Below, piece after piece: positions 24,794 to 35,215 of a stretch of DNA of 55,074 bases. Position 1 is the stretch's first letter; every line of letters begins with the position of its first letter. Below the pieces are notes generated by a model. That model ran no database searches and was not told the DNA's origin. It worked only from the letters and a program-made list of their open reading frames with translations. The position numbers and the translations under genes were made by a program. Source of the DNA: Cupriavidus yeoncheonensis (GTDB lineage Bacteria > Pseudomonadota > Gammaproteobacteria > Burkholderiales > Burkholderiaceae); the NCBI RefSeq assembly GCF_905397275.1, contig NZ_CAJPUY010000032.1:1-55074 (forward strand). Direction: 5' to 3'.

Positions 24794-25132
24794 GATGGTG
24801 CGTCCTCCTGCAAGCTTTCAGCACGGGCAGCAAGTGACGGCGAGCTGCTAGCCGGACGAGTCATCCCCGTAAGTTCACTGATACTGGAGCCGTTGCGGGC
24901 GCAGGGAATTGCGCTTGCGACATCCGGCCACTCCCGATTATTGCGCCACCCGCGTGTGCCTGGATGCGCAGACCGTGTGCGGCCGTACGCATCAGGTACC
25001 CGGCGGTTGCCGCTTGCCATGCCCCGCAAGATGGCCTTTGGTGGGAGCGTCAAAGACCGGCGTGGAAACGAAAAAAAGCCCAGCAAATGCTGGGCTTGCG
25101 GGGAGCCGTGCGGGATTTCTTGGGATGGCGCC
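24794..25132. other. Intergenic region between island and ychF
   Basis: This 339-bp gap holds the promoter side of the acyltransferase gene and the ychF terminator at 25071-25096. Otherwise I see no convincing gene or repeat. It marks the right-hand edge of the accessory island. Confidence 0.5.
25071..25096 (-). terminator. ychF rho-independent terminator
   Basis: On the minus strand AGCCCAGCA (stem with its complement at 25077-25085 and 25088-25096) has a 2-nt loop core and is followed by seven T residues (25077-25071). It stands 37 bp after the ychF stop. Confidence 0.9.
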
Positions 25133-26224
<1,092 letters not shown>

Positions 26225-26324
26225 GGTGTCAGGCGGGAAATTGCAAAACCCATATTCTAGCGGATGGGGCCCCTGGCCTCGCCCTGCCTGGCCATGTGCG
26301 CCGGGGCCGGGGAGGTGACGTGGC

Positions 26325-26330
26325 TATAAT
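26325..26330 (+). promoter_or_regulatory. TATAAT -10 element six bases before an ATG
   Basis: A perfect TATAAT ends only six bases before the ATG at 26337. If it is a real -10, transcription would start at about the A of the ATG and the mRNA would be leaderless. No clear -35 is visible. A GGAGG lies too far upstream (26311) to serve that ATG. Confidence 0.4.
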
Positions 26331-26336
26331 CCAGCC

Positions 26337-27614
26337 ATGACCCGATCCAATGCGTCCGTGCGCAATTCCTCAGCTTTCCAGATCGCCGTTGTCGGCGGCG
26401 GCATCGTGGGCAAGTCCTGCGCGCTGCTGCTGGCGCAGCAGGGCATGAGCGTGGCCCTGGTCGCGCCGCGTCCCGTGCGCGGGCGTCCGCCGGCCGGTCC
26501 CGACGACTGGGACAGCCGCATCTACGCGTTTTCCGCGAGTTCGCAGGCGCTGCTGGAGCGCATGCGGGTCTGGGAGGCGCTCGACCCGGCCCGTCTCCAG
26601 CCGGTGCGCGACATGCGCGTGTGCGGCGATGTGAGCGCCGCTGAAACGTCCCCGAGCCTCGATGGCGACCTGCATTTCTCGGCCTATGCCGCCGCGGTGC
26701 CGCAACTGGCGTGGATCGTCGAATCCGGACTGGTGGAACGGGCGCTCGATGCCGCGCTCGGTTTCCAGCACCAGGTCCACTGGCATGACGATACCGCCGC
26801 CGGCTTCGAGCGCGATGCCGACGGTGCCACGCTCACGCTGTCCGGCGGCGCGAAGATCCGCGCGTCCTGCGTGGTCGGCGCCGACGGCGCGCGCTCCTGG
26901 GTGCGCCAGCAGTGCCATATCGGCGTGAGCACGCGACGCTATCGCCAGCTTGGCGTGGTGGCGAACTTCGAGTGCGAGCGGCCGCACCACGACACGGCCT
27001 GGCAATGGTTCCTCGGCGCCCCGGAAAAGCTCATGGCCGATGAAGAGCCGGCCAACGGCGAGATCCTGGCCATGTTGCCGCTGCCGGGTTCGCGCATGTC
27101 GATGGTCTGGTCGGCCGATGAGGCCCACGCGCACGAGCTGCTCGCGCTGTCGCCGGAGGCGCTTGCCGCCACGGTGATGCAGGCGGCCGCGGGCGCGGTC
27201 GGCAGCCAGTTCGGCACCCTGCGCTGCGTGACGCCCGCGCAGGGTTTTCCGCTGGTGCTGCAGCGCGCGGAGCAGTTCGTGCAGCCGCACCTGGCGCTGG
27301 TGGGCGATGCCGCGCACGTGGTGCATCCGCTGGCGGGACAAGGCATGAACCTCGGGTTGCGCGATATTGCGGAACTCGGCAAGGTCATGGCCGCCAAAGA
27401 ATCTTTCCGCGGCGAGGGCGACCTGCGCCTGCTGCGCCGCTACGAACGGGCCCGCGCCACCGACCTGTTGTCGCTGACCGCCGCGACCGACGGCCTGCAC
27501 CGGCTGTTCTCGCTGCCCGGCAGCGTGGCGCGCGTGGTGCGCAATACCGGCATCCGTACGGTGGGCCGGCAGTCGCTGCTCAAGCGCTTCCTGATTGAAC
27601 GGGCACTCGGCTGA
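26337..27614 (+). CDS. UbiH/UbiF-family FAD-dependent hydroxylase
   Basis: A 425-residue flavoprotein monooxygenase of the ubiquinone hydroxylase family. The dinucleotide motif is AVVGGGIVGKSCALLLA, the family ATG/DxR region reads DSRIYAFS, and the second FAD motif is LVGDAAHVVHPLAGQGMNLGL. These hydroxylate the ubiquinone precursor ring at one of three positions; which one cannot be read. It is followed after 39 bp by dsbC. The start lacks a ribosome site at normal distance. Confidence 0.88.
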   Translation: MTRSNASVRNSSAFQIAVVGGGIVGKSCALLLAQQGMSVALVAPRPVRGRPPAGPDDWDSRIYAFSASSQALLERMRVWEALDPARLQPVRDMRVCGDVSAAETSPSLDGDLHFSAYAAAVPQLAWIVESGLVERALDAALGFQHQVHWHDDTAAGFERDADGATLTLSGGAKIRASCVVGADGARSWVRQQCHIGVSTRRYRQLGVVANFECERPHHDTAWQWFLGAPEKLMADEEPANGEILAMLPLPGSRMSMVWSADEAHAHELLALSPEALAATVMQAAAGAVGSQFGTLRCVTPAQGFPLVLQRAEQFVQPHLALVGDAAHVVHPLAGQGMNLGLRDIAELGKVMAAKESFRGEGDLRLLRRYERARATDLLSLTAATDGLHRLFSLPGSVARVVRNTGIRTVGRQSLLKRFLIERALG

Positions 27615-27653
27615 CGCCGGGTGCCCGGACCCTGACTGAATACTGGAGTCGAT

Positions 27654-28403
27654 ATGTTCCAACTCATGCGCCGCCACCCCGCCTGGACCACCGCCATTGC
27701 CGGCGGCCTGGCGGCGGCAGGCTTTGCCATGCACGCCATGGCGGCGGGCGAACCCGGCGCCGATCGCATCAAGGAGTCCCTGCAGCAGATGCTGGGCGGC
27801 CGTGCCGAAGTGAAGAGCGTGACCAAGACCCCGGTGCCCGGGCTGTTCGAGGTCAACGTCGGCGGGCAGGTGGTCTACACCGACGCTACCGGCCGCTACG
27901 TGATCAATGGCGAGCTGATCGATACCAAGACCGGCACCAACCTGACCGAAGAGCGCATGGCGGACATCAACCGCATCAAGTGGTCCGACCTGCCGCTGGC
28001 GCGCGCCATCAAGTGGACCAAGGGTGACGGCAGCCGCCAGGTCGCGGTGTTCTCGGACCCGAACTGCGGGTACTGCAAGCGCATCGAGCAGACCTTCCAG
28101 CAGATGGACAACATCACGGTCTACACCTTCCTGTACCCGGTGCTGTCGCCGGATTCCGCGACCAAGGCGAAGCAGGTCTGGTGCTCCGCCGACCGCACCA
28201 AGGCCTGGCGCGACTGGATGCTCAACAAGGTGGCCCTGACCGGCAACGGCAACTGCAAGACGCCGGTCGATGACAATCTCGCGCTCGGCCAGAGCATGAA
28301 CATCACCGGCACGCCGGCCGTGTTCTTCATGGACGGCACGCGCATCCCGGGCGCGGCCGATGCCGGCACGCTCGAACGCAAGCTCGCCAGCATCAAGAAG
28401 TAA
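27654..28403 (+). CDS. dsbC: Thiol:disulfide interchange protein DsbC
   Basis: A 249-residue periplasmic disulfide isomerase. The signal peptide ends near AMHAMA-AGEP. The N-terminal dimerisation domain (GRAEVKSVTKTPVPGLFEV) leads to the thioredoxin domain with CGYC in FSDPNCGYCKRIEQ. A second cysteine pair (VWCSAD and GNCKTP) is the structural disulfide, and the cis-proline motif TGTPAVFF is intact. It needs DsbD for reduction. A good terminator follows at 28433. Confidence 0.95.
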   Translation: MFQLMRRHPAWTTAIAGGLAAAGFAMHAMAAGEPGADRIKESLQQMLGGRAEVKSVTKTPVPGLFEVNVGGQVVYTDATGRYVINGELIDTKTGTNLTEERMADINRIKWSDLPLARAIKWTKGDGSRQVAVFSDPNCGYCKRIEQTFQQMDNITVYTFLYPVLSPDSATKAKQVWCSADRTKAWRDWMLNKVALTGNGNCKTPVDDNLALGQSMNITGTPAVFFMDGTRIPGAADAGTLERKLASIKK

Positions 28404-28432
28404 GGCGCGGCCGGTGTCCCGGCCCGGGCAGG

Positions 28433-28457
28433 CGGCCGGACCCAGTCCGGCCGTTTT
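28433..28457 (+). terminator. dsbC rho-independent terminator
   Basis: CGGCCGGA (28433-28440) and TCCGGCCG (28446-28453) form a perfect 8-bp GC-rich stem with a 5-nt loop, followed by TTTT. It ends 30 bp after the dsbC stop. Confidence 0.85.
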
Positions 28458-28515
28458 GCATTCCTGACCATTGCTTCCAGACCGACCGCCCGGCAGGGCG
28501 GCACAGGAGACTTCC

Positions 28516-29520
28516 ATGACGTTCCAGGCATTGCTGCTGACCCAGGCCGACGGTGCGACCCAGGCCAATATCGCCACGCTGGACGAGGCACAACTGCCCG
28601 CCGACGGCGACGTGCTGGTGGCGGTCGACTATTCCACGATCAACTTCAAGGACGGGCTGGCCATCACCGGGCGCTCGCCGGTGGTGCGCAAGTGGCCGAT
28701 GGTGGCGGGTATTGACGGCGCGGGAACGGTGCTGGAGTCCTCCCATCCGCGCTGGAAGGCCGGCGACAAGGTCATCCTGAACGGCTATGGCGTCGGCGAG
28801 ACGCACTGGGGCTGCCTGGCGCAGCGCGCGCTCCTGAAGGGCGACTGGCTGGTGCGCCTGCCCGATGCCTTCACCACGCGCCAGGCCATGGCGATCGGCA
28901 CGGCGGGCTACACCGCGATGCTGTCGGTGCTCGGGCTGGAACGTGGCGGCGTCAATGGTCCGGTGCGCCCCGGCGATGGCGAGATACTGGTAACGGGCGC
29001 CTCAGGTGGCGTGGGCACGGTCGCGATCGCGATCCTCGGCAAGCTCGGCTATCGCGTGGTGGCTTCCACCGGCAAGCACAACGAAGCCGATTTCCTCAAG
29101 GCGCTCGGTGCGGCGGAGGTCATCGATCGCGCCGAACTGTCCGCGCCGGGCAAGCCATTGCAGAAGGAACGCTGGGCTGCCGTGGTGGATGCGGTCGGCT
29201 CGCACACGCTGGTCAACGCGTGTGCGCAGGTTCGCTACGGCGGTGTGGTCACGGCATGCGGGCTGGCACAGGGCATGGATTTCCCGGCGTCCGTGGCGCC
29301 GTTCATCCTGCGCAGCGTGACGCTGGCCGGCATCGACAGCGTGATGGCGGCGATGGCGCTGCGCGAGCGGGCCTGGGCGCGGCTGGCGACGGACCTGGAG
29401 CCGGACCGCCTCAACGCGATCACGCGCGAGATCGGACTGGGCGAGGCTGTCGAGGCCGGCCGCAGCATCGTGGAAGGCGGCCTGCGCGGACGCACGGTGG
29501 TCAACGTCAACCGCACCTGA
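28516..29520 (+). CDS. acuI: Acrylyl-CoA reductase-type quinone oxidoreductase (AcuI/YhdH family)
   Basis: A 334-residue zinc-free medium-chain dehydrogenase/reductase. The family sequence STINFKDGLAITGR, the cofactor motif VTGASGGVGTVAI and GTAGYTAMLSVLGLE are typical of the AcuI/YhdH group, which reduces acrylyl-CoA to propionyl-CoA with NADPH. The ATG at 28516 has ACAGGAGAC upstream. The family assignment is firm; the substrate in this organism is inferred from family members. Confidence 0.88.
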   Translation: MTFQALLLTQADGATQANIATLDEAQLPADGDVLVAVDYSTINFKDGLAITGRSPVVRKWPMVAGIDGAGTVLESSHPRWKAGDKVILNGYGVGETHWGCLAQRALLKGDWLVRLPDAFTTRQAMAIGTAGYTAMLSVLGLERGGVNGPVRPGDGEILVTGASGGVGTVAIAILGKLGYRVVASTGKHNEADFLKALGAAEVIDRAELSAPGKPLQKERWAAVVDAVGSHTLVNACAQVRYGGVVTACGLAQGMDFPASVAPFILRSVTLAGIDSVMAAMALRERAWARLATDLEPDRLNAITREIGLGEAVEAGRSIVEGGLRGRTVVNVNRT

Positions 29521-29573
29521 TCGCGAACTGATCGCACGCGCCTGCGTGCGACAGCCTCGGCGGATCGCGCCGA

Positions 29574-31412
29574 ATGACGAACGCTACAATGATGCCCATG
29601 ACGCCGATCCGCTATGCCATCGCCCCGCTTCAGCCCGAAGCGCATCTGTTCGCCGTCACCGTCACGGTGACCTCGCCCGATCCCGCCGGCCAGCGCTTTT
29701 TCCTGCCGGCCTGGATTCCGGGCAGCTACATGATCCGCGACTTCGCCCGCCATATCGTGCGCATCCGGGCCGACGCGGGCGGCAAGCCGGTGGCGCTGGA
29801 CAAGCTCGACAAGCAGACCTGGCAGGCCGCGCCGGTCGACGCATTGGCCGGAGCGCTCACGCTGAGCTACGAAGTCTATGCCTGGGACCTGTCGGTGCGC
29901 GCCGCGCATCTCGACACCACCCACGGCTTCTTCAACGGCAGCTCGGTTTTCCTGTGCGTGGACGGGCAACAGGATCAGCCCTGCACCGTGGATATCCACG
30001 CGCCTGCCGGGGACGCCTACCGCAACTGGCGCGTGGCCACCGCGATGCGCGAGGCACCGGGCCGCGCAGGCGCCAGGCGCTATGGCTTCGGCCGCTACCA
30101 GGTTGCGGACTACGACGAGCTGGTCGACCACCCGGTCGAGATGGGCGACTTCCTGCTGGCCAGCTTCCGCGCATGCGGCGCCCAGCATGATGTCGTGTTC
30201 ACAGGTCGCGTGCCGCAGCTCGACATCGAGCGCGTCTGCCGCGACCTCAAGCGCATCTGCGAGGCCCAGATCCGCCTGTTCGAGCCGCGCGGCGCACGCG
30301 CGCCGTTCCTCGACAGCAATCGTCGCTACGTCTTCATGACGATGGTGACCACGGACGGCTACGGCGGCCTGGAGCACCGCGCCAGCACCGCGCTGATGTG
30401 CGCGCGCTCGGACCTGCCGGCGCGCGGCGACAGCGAGACCAGCGAGGGCTACCGCACCTTCCTGGGCCTGTGCAGCCACGAGTATTTCCACACCTGGAAC
30501 GTCAAGCGCATCAAGCCCGCCGCGTTCGTGCCGTACCGGCTGCAAGAGGAAACCTACACGCCGTTGCTGTGGCTGTTCGAGGGCTTCACGAGCTACTACG
30601 ACGACCTCGTGCTCGTGCGCTCCGGCTGCGTGACCGACACGCAGTACGTCGAGATGCTGGCCAAGACCTGGAATGGCGTGCTGCGCGGCAACGGCCGCAC
30701 CAAGCAGAGCGTGGCGGACAGCTCGTTCGACGCGTGGACCAAGTACTACCGCCAGGACGAGAACGCCCCCAACGCCATCGTCAGCTACTACACCAAGGGC
30801 TCGCTGGTGGCGCTCGCGCTGGACCTGACCATCCGCGACAAGACCGGCGGGCGGCGCTCGCTCGATGACGTGATGCGCGCGCTGTGGCAGCGCTACGGGC
30901 GCGACTTCTATGCACCGGATTCGGTGCAGCGCGGTGTCACCGAGGCGGAGGTCCGTGCGCTGTTCGACGAGGTCACGGGCCTGCGCCTGGGTGCGCTGCT
31001 GCGCTCGCTGACCGAAGGCACCGGCGAACTGCCGCTGGCGCCGCTGTTCAAGCGCTTCGGCGTCAAGGCCGAGGCGCAGAAGCCGGCCCGCACCGCGGCG
31101 CTGGGCATCAAGACCAAGACCGACGATGGCTGGGTGCGCGTGACGCAGGTGCTCGACGGCGGCGCGGCGCAGGCCGGCGGCGTGTCCGCGGGCGACCTGC
31201 TGGCGGCGGTCGACGGCCTGCGCGTGGCGCCGGGCCAGCTCGACAAGCTGCTGGCGCGCTACCGTGCCGCGGACCCGGTCACGCTGCATGTGTTCCGGCG
31301 CGACGAACTGCACGTGCTGCCGCTGACGCTCGCGCGCGAACCCGCGGCGCAGCACAAGCTGAGCCTGGAAAGCGGGCGCCATGCCGCGCGTACGCGCTGG
31401 CTGGGCCGCTGA
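29574..31412 (+). CDS. M61-family peptidase with PDZ domain
   Basis: A 612-residue zinc aminopeptidase-like protein (glycyl aminopeptidase family). The HExxH zinc site is SHEYFHTWN (His302, Glu303, His306 from the first ATG). The family beta-domain opens with ITPLQPEAHLF-like IAPLQPEAHLFAV and YMIRDFARHI. A PDZ domain lies at about residues 510-600 (DGWVRVTQVLDGGAA, GDLLAAVDGLRV). The real start may be the third ATG at 29598, which begins at the family N-terminus; a TACAAT seven bases before it could be a -10. No signal peptide is evident. Confidence 0.85.
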   Translation: MTNATMMPMTPIRYAIAPLQPEAHLFAVTVTVTSPDPAGQRFFLPAWIPGSYMIRDFARHIVRIRADAGGKPVALDKLDKQTWQAAPVDALAGALTLSYEVYAWDLSVRAAHLDTTHGFFNGSSVFLCVDGQQDQPCTVDIHAPAGDAYRNWRVATAMREAPGRAGARRYGFGRYQVADYDELVDHPVEMGDFLLASFRACGAQHDVVFTGRVPQLDIERVCRDLKRICEAQIRLFEPRGARAPFLDSNRRYVFMTMVTTDGYGGLEHRASTALMCARSDLPARGDSETSEGYRTFLGLCSHEYFHTWNVKRIKPAAFVPYRLQEETYTPLLWLFEGFTSYYDDLVLVRSGCVTDTQYVEMLAKTWNGVLRGNGRTKQSVADSSFDAWTKYYRQDENAPNAIVSYYTKGSLVALALDLTIRDKTGGRRSLDDVMRALWQRYGRDFYAPDSVQRGVTEAEVRALFDEVTGLRLGALLRSLTEGTGELPLAPLFKRFGVKAEAQKPARTAALGIKTKTDDGWVRVTQVLDGGAAQAGGVSAGDLLAAVDGLRVAPGQLDKLLARYRAADPVTLHVFRRDELHVLPLTLAREPAAQHKLSLESGRHAARTRWLGR

Positions 31413-31462
31413 AGTCCGCGTTCTCCACCGCCCCCCGGCCAGCCTGACCCAGCCACGCGTCC

Positions 31463-33790
31463 ATGCAATACGCGCACGACCCCCGCACCTTCGTCTATTC
31501 GCACTATGTCTACCGTGGCCTGCGCTCGGCCACGGGCGTGATCGGTGCCACGCTGATCGCGCTGCAGTTCTCTGACCTGCCCACCGCGATGGTGGTGTCG
31601 ATGGGCGCGCTGTGCACCAGCCTGATGGACCTGCCCAGCCCGGTGAACCACAAGTTCAACGAGATGCTGGCCAGCGTGCTGCTGTGCGGCGCCGTCACGC
31701 TGGTGGTGGCGCTGGCCACGCCGTTTCCGCGCGTGATGCCGTTCGTGCTGGTGCTGGTCACCTTCATGGCCGGCATGATGACGGTGTACGGCAACAAGAC
31801 GCTGCCGCTGCAGTTCTCCACGCTGTTCGTGATGACGCTGACCATCAACGAGGACTTCGTGGTGCGCCGCGCGCTGGAGCATACGGCGCTGTTCATCATC
31901 GGGGCCGTGGCTTACCTGGCGTACGCCATGCTCGTGAGCTGGGTGACCGAGCGCCGCACCAAGCAGCAGATCCTGGCCGAGTCGCTGTACGAGATGGCCA
32001 GCTATCTCGAGGTCAAGGCGCGCTTCTACGACGCCGGCAACGACTACGAGGCCCAGTTCAACCAGCTGGTACGCCAGCAGATCGTCGTGGCGGAGCGCCA
32101 GCAGGCCGCGCGCGACCTGGTGCTGCGCGGCAACCGCACGCCGCATGACGGGCTGCTGGTGCAGGTGCACCTGCGCATGCTGGACCTGTACGAGTACATC
32201 CTGTCCACCAACACCGACTATCCGCTGCTGCGCCAGACCTTCGGCAGCACGCCGGTGCTGGACCACCTGCGCAAGCTCGTGATGCTGATGTGCAAGGACG
32301 TGGAGGAAATCGCCTACGAGGTCACGCGCGGGCGCCCGTCCTATGCCGCCGTGGATTACCGTGAGGGTCTGCGCGCGGTGGAGGCCGAGATCGCCCAGCT
32401 GCGCCACCACCACATCCCGCCCGTGGCCATGACGGCGCTGGCCGAGACACTGGACATGATCCGCGGCGCCATCACGCTGGTGGGTCAGCTGCACGAGGCG
32501 TCGCGCACACCCGTAGAGCCCGCCAAGGTGCTGCCCGGCGCCGACATGACGCCGTTCCTGACGCGCCAGAAGTACGAGCTCGGCGTGCTGCGCGACAACC
32601 TCAAGTGGCGCTCGCCCGCATTCCGCTTCGCGCTGCGGGTCTCGATGGCGGTGGCGATCGGGCTGTGGCTGGCGGACCATCTGCCGTACGCTTCGCACGG
32701 CTACTGGATCCTGCTGACCATCATCGTCATCCTGAAGCCCAACTTCAGCATGACCAAGCAGCGCTACAACGACCGCGTGATCGGCACGCTGATCGGCTGC
32801 ATCATTGCCGTCGGCATCCTGAAGGTGTTCCACGAACCGCTGATCCTGCTCGGTTTCCTGTTCCTGTCGCTGGTGGCGAGCGCCGCGTTCGTCACCATCA
32901 AGTACCGTTATACGGCGATCGCGGCCTGCGTGCAGGTGCTTATCCAGATCAACCTGCTGATGCCGAACACCCAGAACGCCGCGGGCGAGCGGCTGGTCGA
33001 TACGGTGATCGGCGGCATCATCGCCTCGCTGTTCAGCTTTGTGCTGCCAAGCTGGGAATACCGCGCCATCCCCAAGCTGGTGGAGAACGTGCTGCAGGCC
33101 AACCGCCGCTACATTGCAGCCACGCGCGACCTGCTGCTGCGCCGTGCCAAGGACGATTTTGCCTACCGCGTCCAGCGCAAGCAGTTCATGGATGCGCTGT
33201 CGGCACTGATCGGCTCGTTCCAGCGCATGCTCGACGAGCCCAAGAGCCGGCACCGCGCGGTGGACAACCTGAATCGCTTCATCGTGCAGAACTACCTGGT
33301 GGCGGCACACGTGGCGGCGGCGCGCATCCAGGTGCGCCAGCACTACGCGGAACTCGATATTCCCGCGGCGGAAGCCGCAATCGAGCAGGCGACGGATGCG
33401 GCCAGCCGCAGCCTCCAGCTGGCCGTCGAACGGCTGGCGGCGGACGACCGCACGGGCAGCCGCGGTACTGGCTTTATCCGCGCCGGGGAACAAGTCGCCA
33501 GTGCCGCCGGTCCGTCGCTGGAAGGCCCGTTGCCGGAAGGGCCGCCGCCCGAACATGCCGATGACCGGCGCGCGCGGCTCGCCGATTCGGCCGACCGGCG
33601 CCGCGCCGATGAACTTGCGCATGCCGCGGCGGCCAGGGAGTCCGTCCACGAAGCAGGCCCGACGGCCAGTTCCACGGGCCGTCCCGCCAATGCCGTGCTG
33701 GAACGCCGCCTGCGCGCGCTGCGCGAGGACGCCGCCAAGATCGCGCTGCGCACGGGCGCAATCGGACGGGCGATGAAGATGCGGGACTGA
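31463..33790 (+). CDS. FUSC/YccS-like inner-membrane protein
   Basis: A 775-residue protein with two membrane blocks (about residues 25-165 and 395-530) separated by a soluble domain of some 230 residues, the layout of the FUSC/YccS/AaeB family. The second block has SHGYWILLTIIVILKPNFS. The last 110 residues are polar, Ala/Arg/Pro-rich and probably disordered. Some family members export aromatic acids, but that cannot be assumed here. It is convergent with the ABC transporter genes. Confidence 0.85.
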   Translation: MQYAHDPRTFVYSHYVYRGLRSATGVIGATLIALQFSDLPTAMVVSMGALCTSLMDLPSPVNHKFNEMLASVLLCGAVTLVVALATPFPRVMPFVLVLVTFMAGMMTVYGNKTLPLQFSTLFVMTLTINEDFVVRRALEHTALFIIGAVAYLAYAMLVSWVTERRTKQQILAESLYEMASYLEVKARFYDAGNDYEAQFNQLVRQQIVVAERQQAARDLVLRGNRTPHDGLLVQVHLRMLDLYEYILSTNTDYPLLRQTFGSTPVLDHLRKLVMLMCKDVEEIAYEVTRGRPSYAAVDYREGLRAVEAEIAQLRHHHIPPVAMTALAETLDMIRGAITLVGQLHEASRTPVEPAKVLPGADMTPFLTRQKYELGVLRDNLKWRSPAFRFALRVSMAVAIGLWLADHLPYASHGYWILLTIIVILKPNFSMTKQRYNDRVIGTLIGCIIAVGILKVFHEPLILLGFLFLSLVASAAFVTIKYRYTAIAACVQVLIQINLLMPNTQNAAGERLVDTVIGGIIASLFSFVLPSWEYRAIPKLVENVLQANRRYIAATRDLLLRRAKDDFAYRVQRKQFMDALSALIGSFQRMLDEPKSRHRAVDNLNRFIVQNYLVAAHVAAARIQVRQHYAELDIPAAEAAIEQATDAASRSLQLAVERLAADDRTGSRGTGFIRAGEQVASAAGPSLEGPLPEGPPPEHADDRRARLADSADRRRADELAHAAAARESVHEAGPTASSTGRPANAVLERRLRALREDAAKIALRTGAIGRAMKMRD

Positions 33791-33852
33791 GCAGGAGCGC
33801 AGGAGCAGCGTCCCGCAGGAGCGACGTCCCGCGGGAGCAACGCCCGCGGAGC
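33791..33852. repeat. Degenerate tandem repeat between convergent genes
   Basis: The gap after the FUSC gene consists of repeated GCAGGAGC and CGTCCCGC[A/G]GGAGC units, with a period close to 16 bp (GCGTCCCGCAGGAGC, GACGTCCCGCGGGAGC, AACGCCCGCGGAGC). There is no U tract, so it is not an ordinary terminator. Confidence 0.6.
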
Positions 33853-33858
33853 AATGGT

Positions 33859-35208
33859 CTATTCCCCCGCCTGTCCCGCTTCCTCCTGCTCCTCCCTCGG
33901 CAACGTCAGCATCCCGCTGTTATAGCTGTACTCATACACCTCGCCGTGGCGCCCCCAGTCGATCGCCACGGACAGCACGCGCTCCGCTTCCTCGGGCTTG
34001 AGGAAGGCTTCCAGTTCGCGCAGCACCTGCTCCTCGCCGACTTCACCGTCTTCCGACGCTTCCAGTTCGCGCCGGATATGCGTTGCCAGCGCGACGTGCC
34101 CCAGCAATTGCCGCCCGAACATGGCCTTGCGCTCGTTCGGCTCGGCCGCATAGTATTCGCGGCCCGTCTCGGTGGTGGTGATGTCGCCACGCTCGATATG
34201 CGCGAGCTGCAACAGCTGCAAGGCTTCGCAGGCGGGCAGCAGGTCGTCGTCGGTCAGCCCGGCCTCGTCGGCCAGGTGCGGCAGGTCGGCCCGGCCGTTG
34301 AATGGCGGTTCGGACAGCAGGTCGAGAATGGCGTCCATCTGGCTGATGTCCACGTCCGGCAGCCGGTAGCCGATCTGGCGCGAGGGCGCCAGTGCCGGCA
34401 CGCGCGGCTCGGGCGCCGCCGGCGAGGTCATCAGCATGTAGACCTCGTCGATCAGTGCGCGCACCTGGGCGGCGTCGCGGTTGCGCGGGCGCGGGAACGG
34501 CACGCGCACTTCGGCGCGGATGCGCCCCGGATCGCTCGACAGGATGACGATGCGGTCGGCCATCATCACCGCTTCCTCGATATTGTGCGAAACGATCAGG
34601 ATGCTCCGGATGTTGGCGCGGCCACTCTCCCACAGGTCCAGCATCTCGTCGCGCAGCGTCTCGCCGGTGAGCACGTCGAGCGCGGAAAACGCTTCGTCCA
34701 TCAGCAGCAGGTCGGGCTGCGTCACGAGCGCGCGCGCAATGCCCACGCGCTGGCGCATGCCGCCGGACAGCTCGCGCGGCAGCGCGCCGTTGAAGCCCGA
34801 CAGGCCGATCATGTCGATGGCCGCTTCCGCGCGGCGCGCGCGCTCGGCCTTGGGCACGCCCTGCGCTTCCAGCCCCAGCTCCACGTTCTGCTGCACCGTG
34901 AGCCACGGGAACAGCGCGAACGACTGGAACACCATGGCGATGCCTTCGGCGGTGCCGTTCAGGCGGCTGCCGCGGAACCGCACTTCGCCGCGGTCCGCGC
35001 CGACCAGTCCGGCCATGATGCGCAACAGGGTCGACTTGCCCGAGCCGGATTTGCCCAGCATGGCGACGATCTCGCCTTCGCGCAGCGTCAGGTCGACGCC
35101 TTCGAGCACCGCGCGGTCGCTCTGGCTGGCGGTGCGGAACATCTTGGAGACGCCGCGCAGTTCGATCACGGCGGGCGCCGTGACGGCGGGGTTCAGGTTT
35201 TCTGCCAT
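33859..35208 (-). CDS. ABC transporter ATPase with C-terminal AAA-associated domain (nitrate/sulfonate type)
   Basis: A 449-residue ATPase: Walker A GKSGSGKST near residue 53, signature LSGGMRQRV, Walker B LLLMDEAFSALD and the switch histidine in IVSHNIEE. Residues from about 290 form the AAA-associated C-terminal domain (MDAILDLLSEPPFNGRADL) found in nitrate/taurine-type transporters. A seven-base gap separates its start from the permease stop, so they are one operon. No substrate-binding protein is encoded next to it. The substrate is unknown. Confidence 0.9.
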   Translation of the reverse strand: MAENLNPAVTAPAVIELRGVSKMFRTASQSDRAVLEGVDLTLREGEIVAMLGKSGSGKSTLLRIMAGLVGADRGEVRFRGSRLNGTAEGIAMVFQSFALFPWLTVQQNVELGLEAQGVPKAERARRAEAAIDMIGLSGFNGALPRELSGGMRQRVGIARALVTQPDLLLMDEAFSALDVLTGETLRDEMLDLWESGRANIRSILIVSHNIEEAVMMADRIVILSSDPGRIRAEVRVPFPRPRNRDAAQVRALIDEVYMLMTSPAAPEPRVPALAPSRQIGYRLPDVDISQMDAILDLLSEPPFNGRADLPHLADEAGLTDDDLLPACEALQLLQLAHIERGDITTTETGREYYAAEPNERKAMFGRQLLGHVALATHIRRELEASEDGEVGEEQVLRELEAFLKPEEAERVLSVAIDWGRHGEVYEYSYNSGMLTLPREEQEEAGQAGE

Positions 35209-35215
35209 CGTTGCC

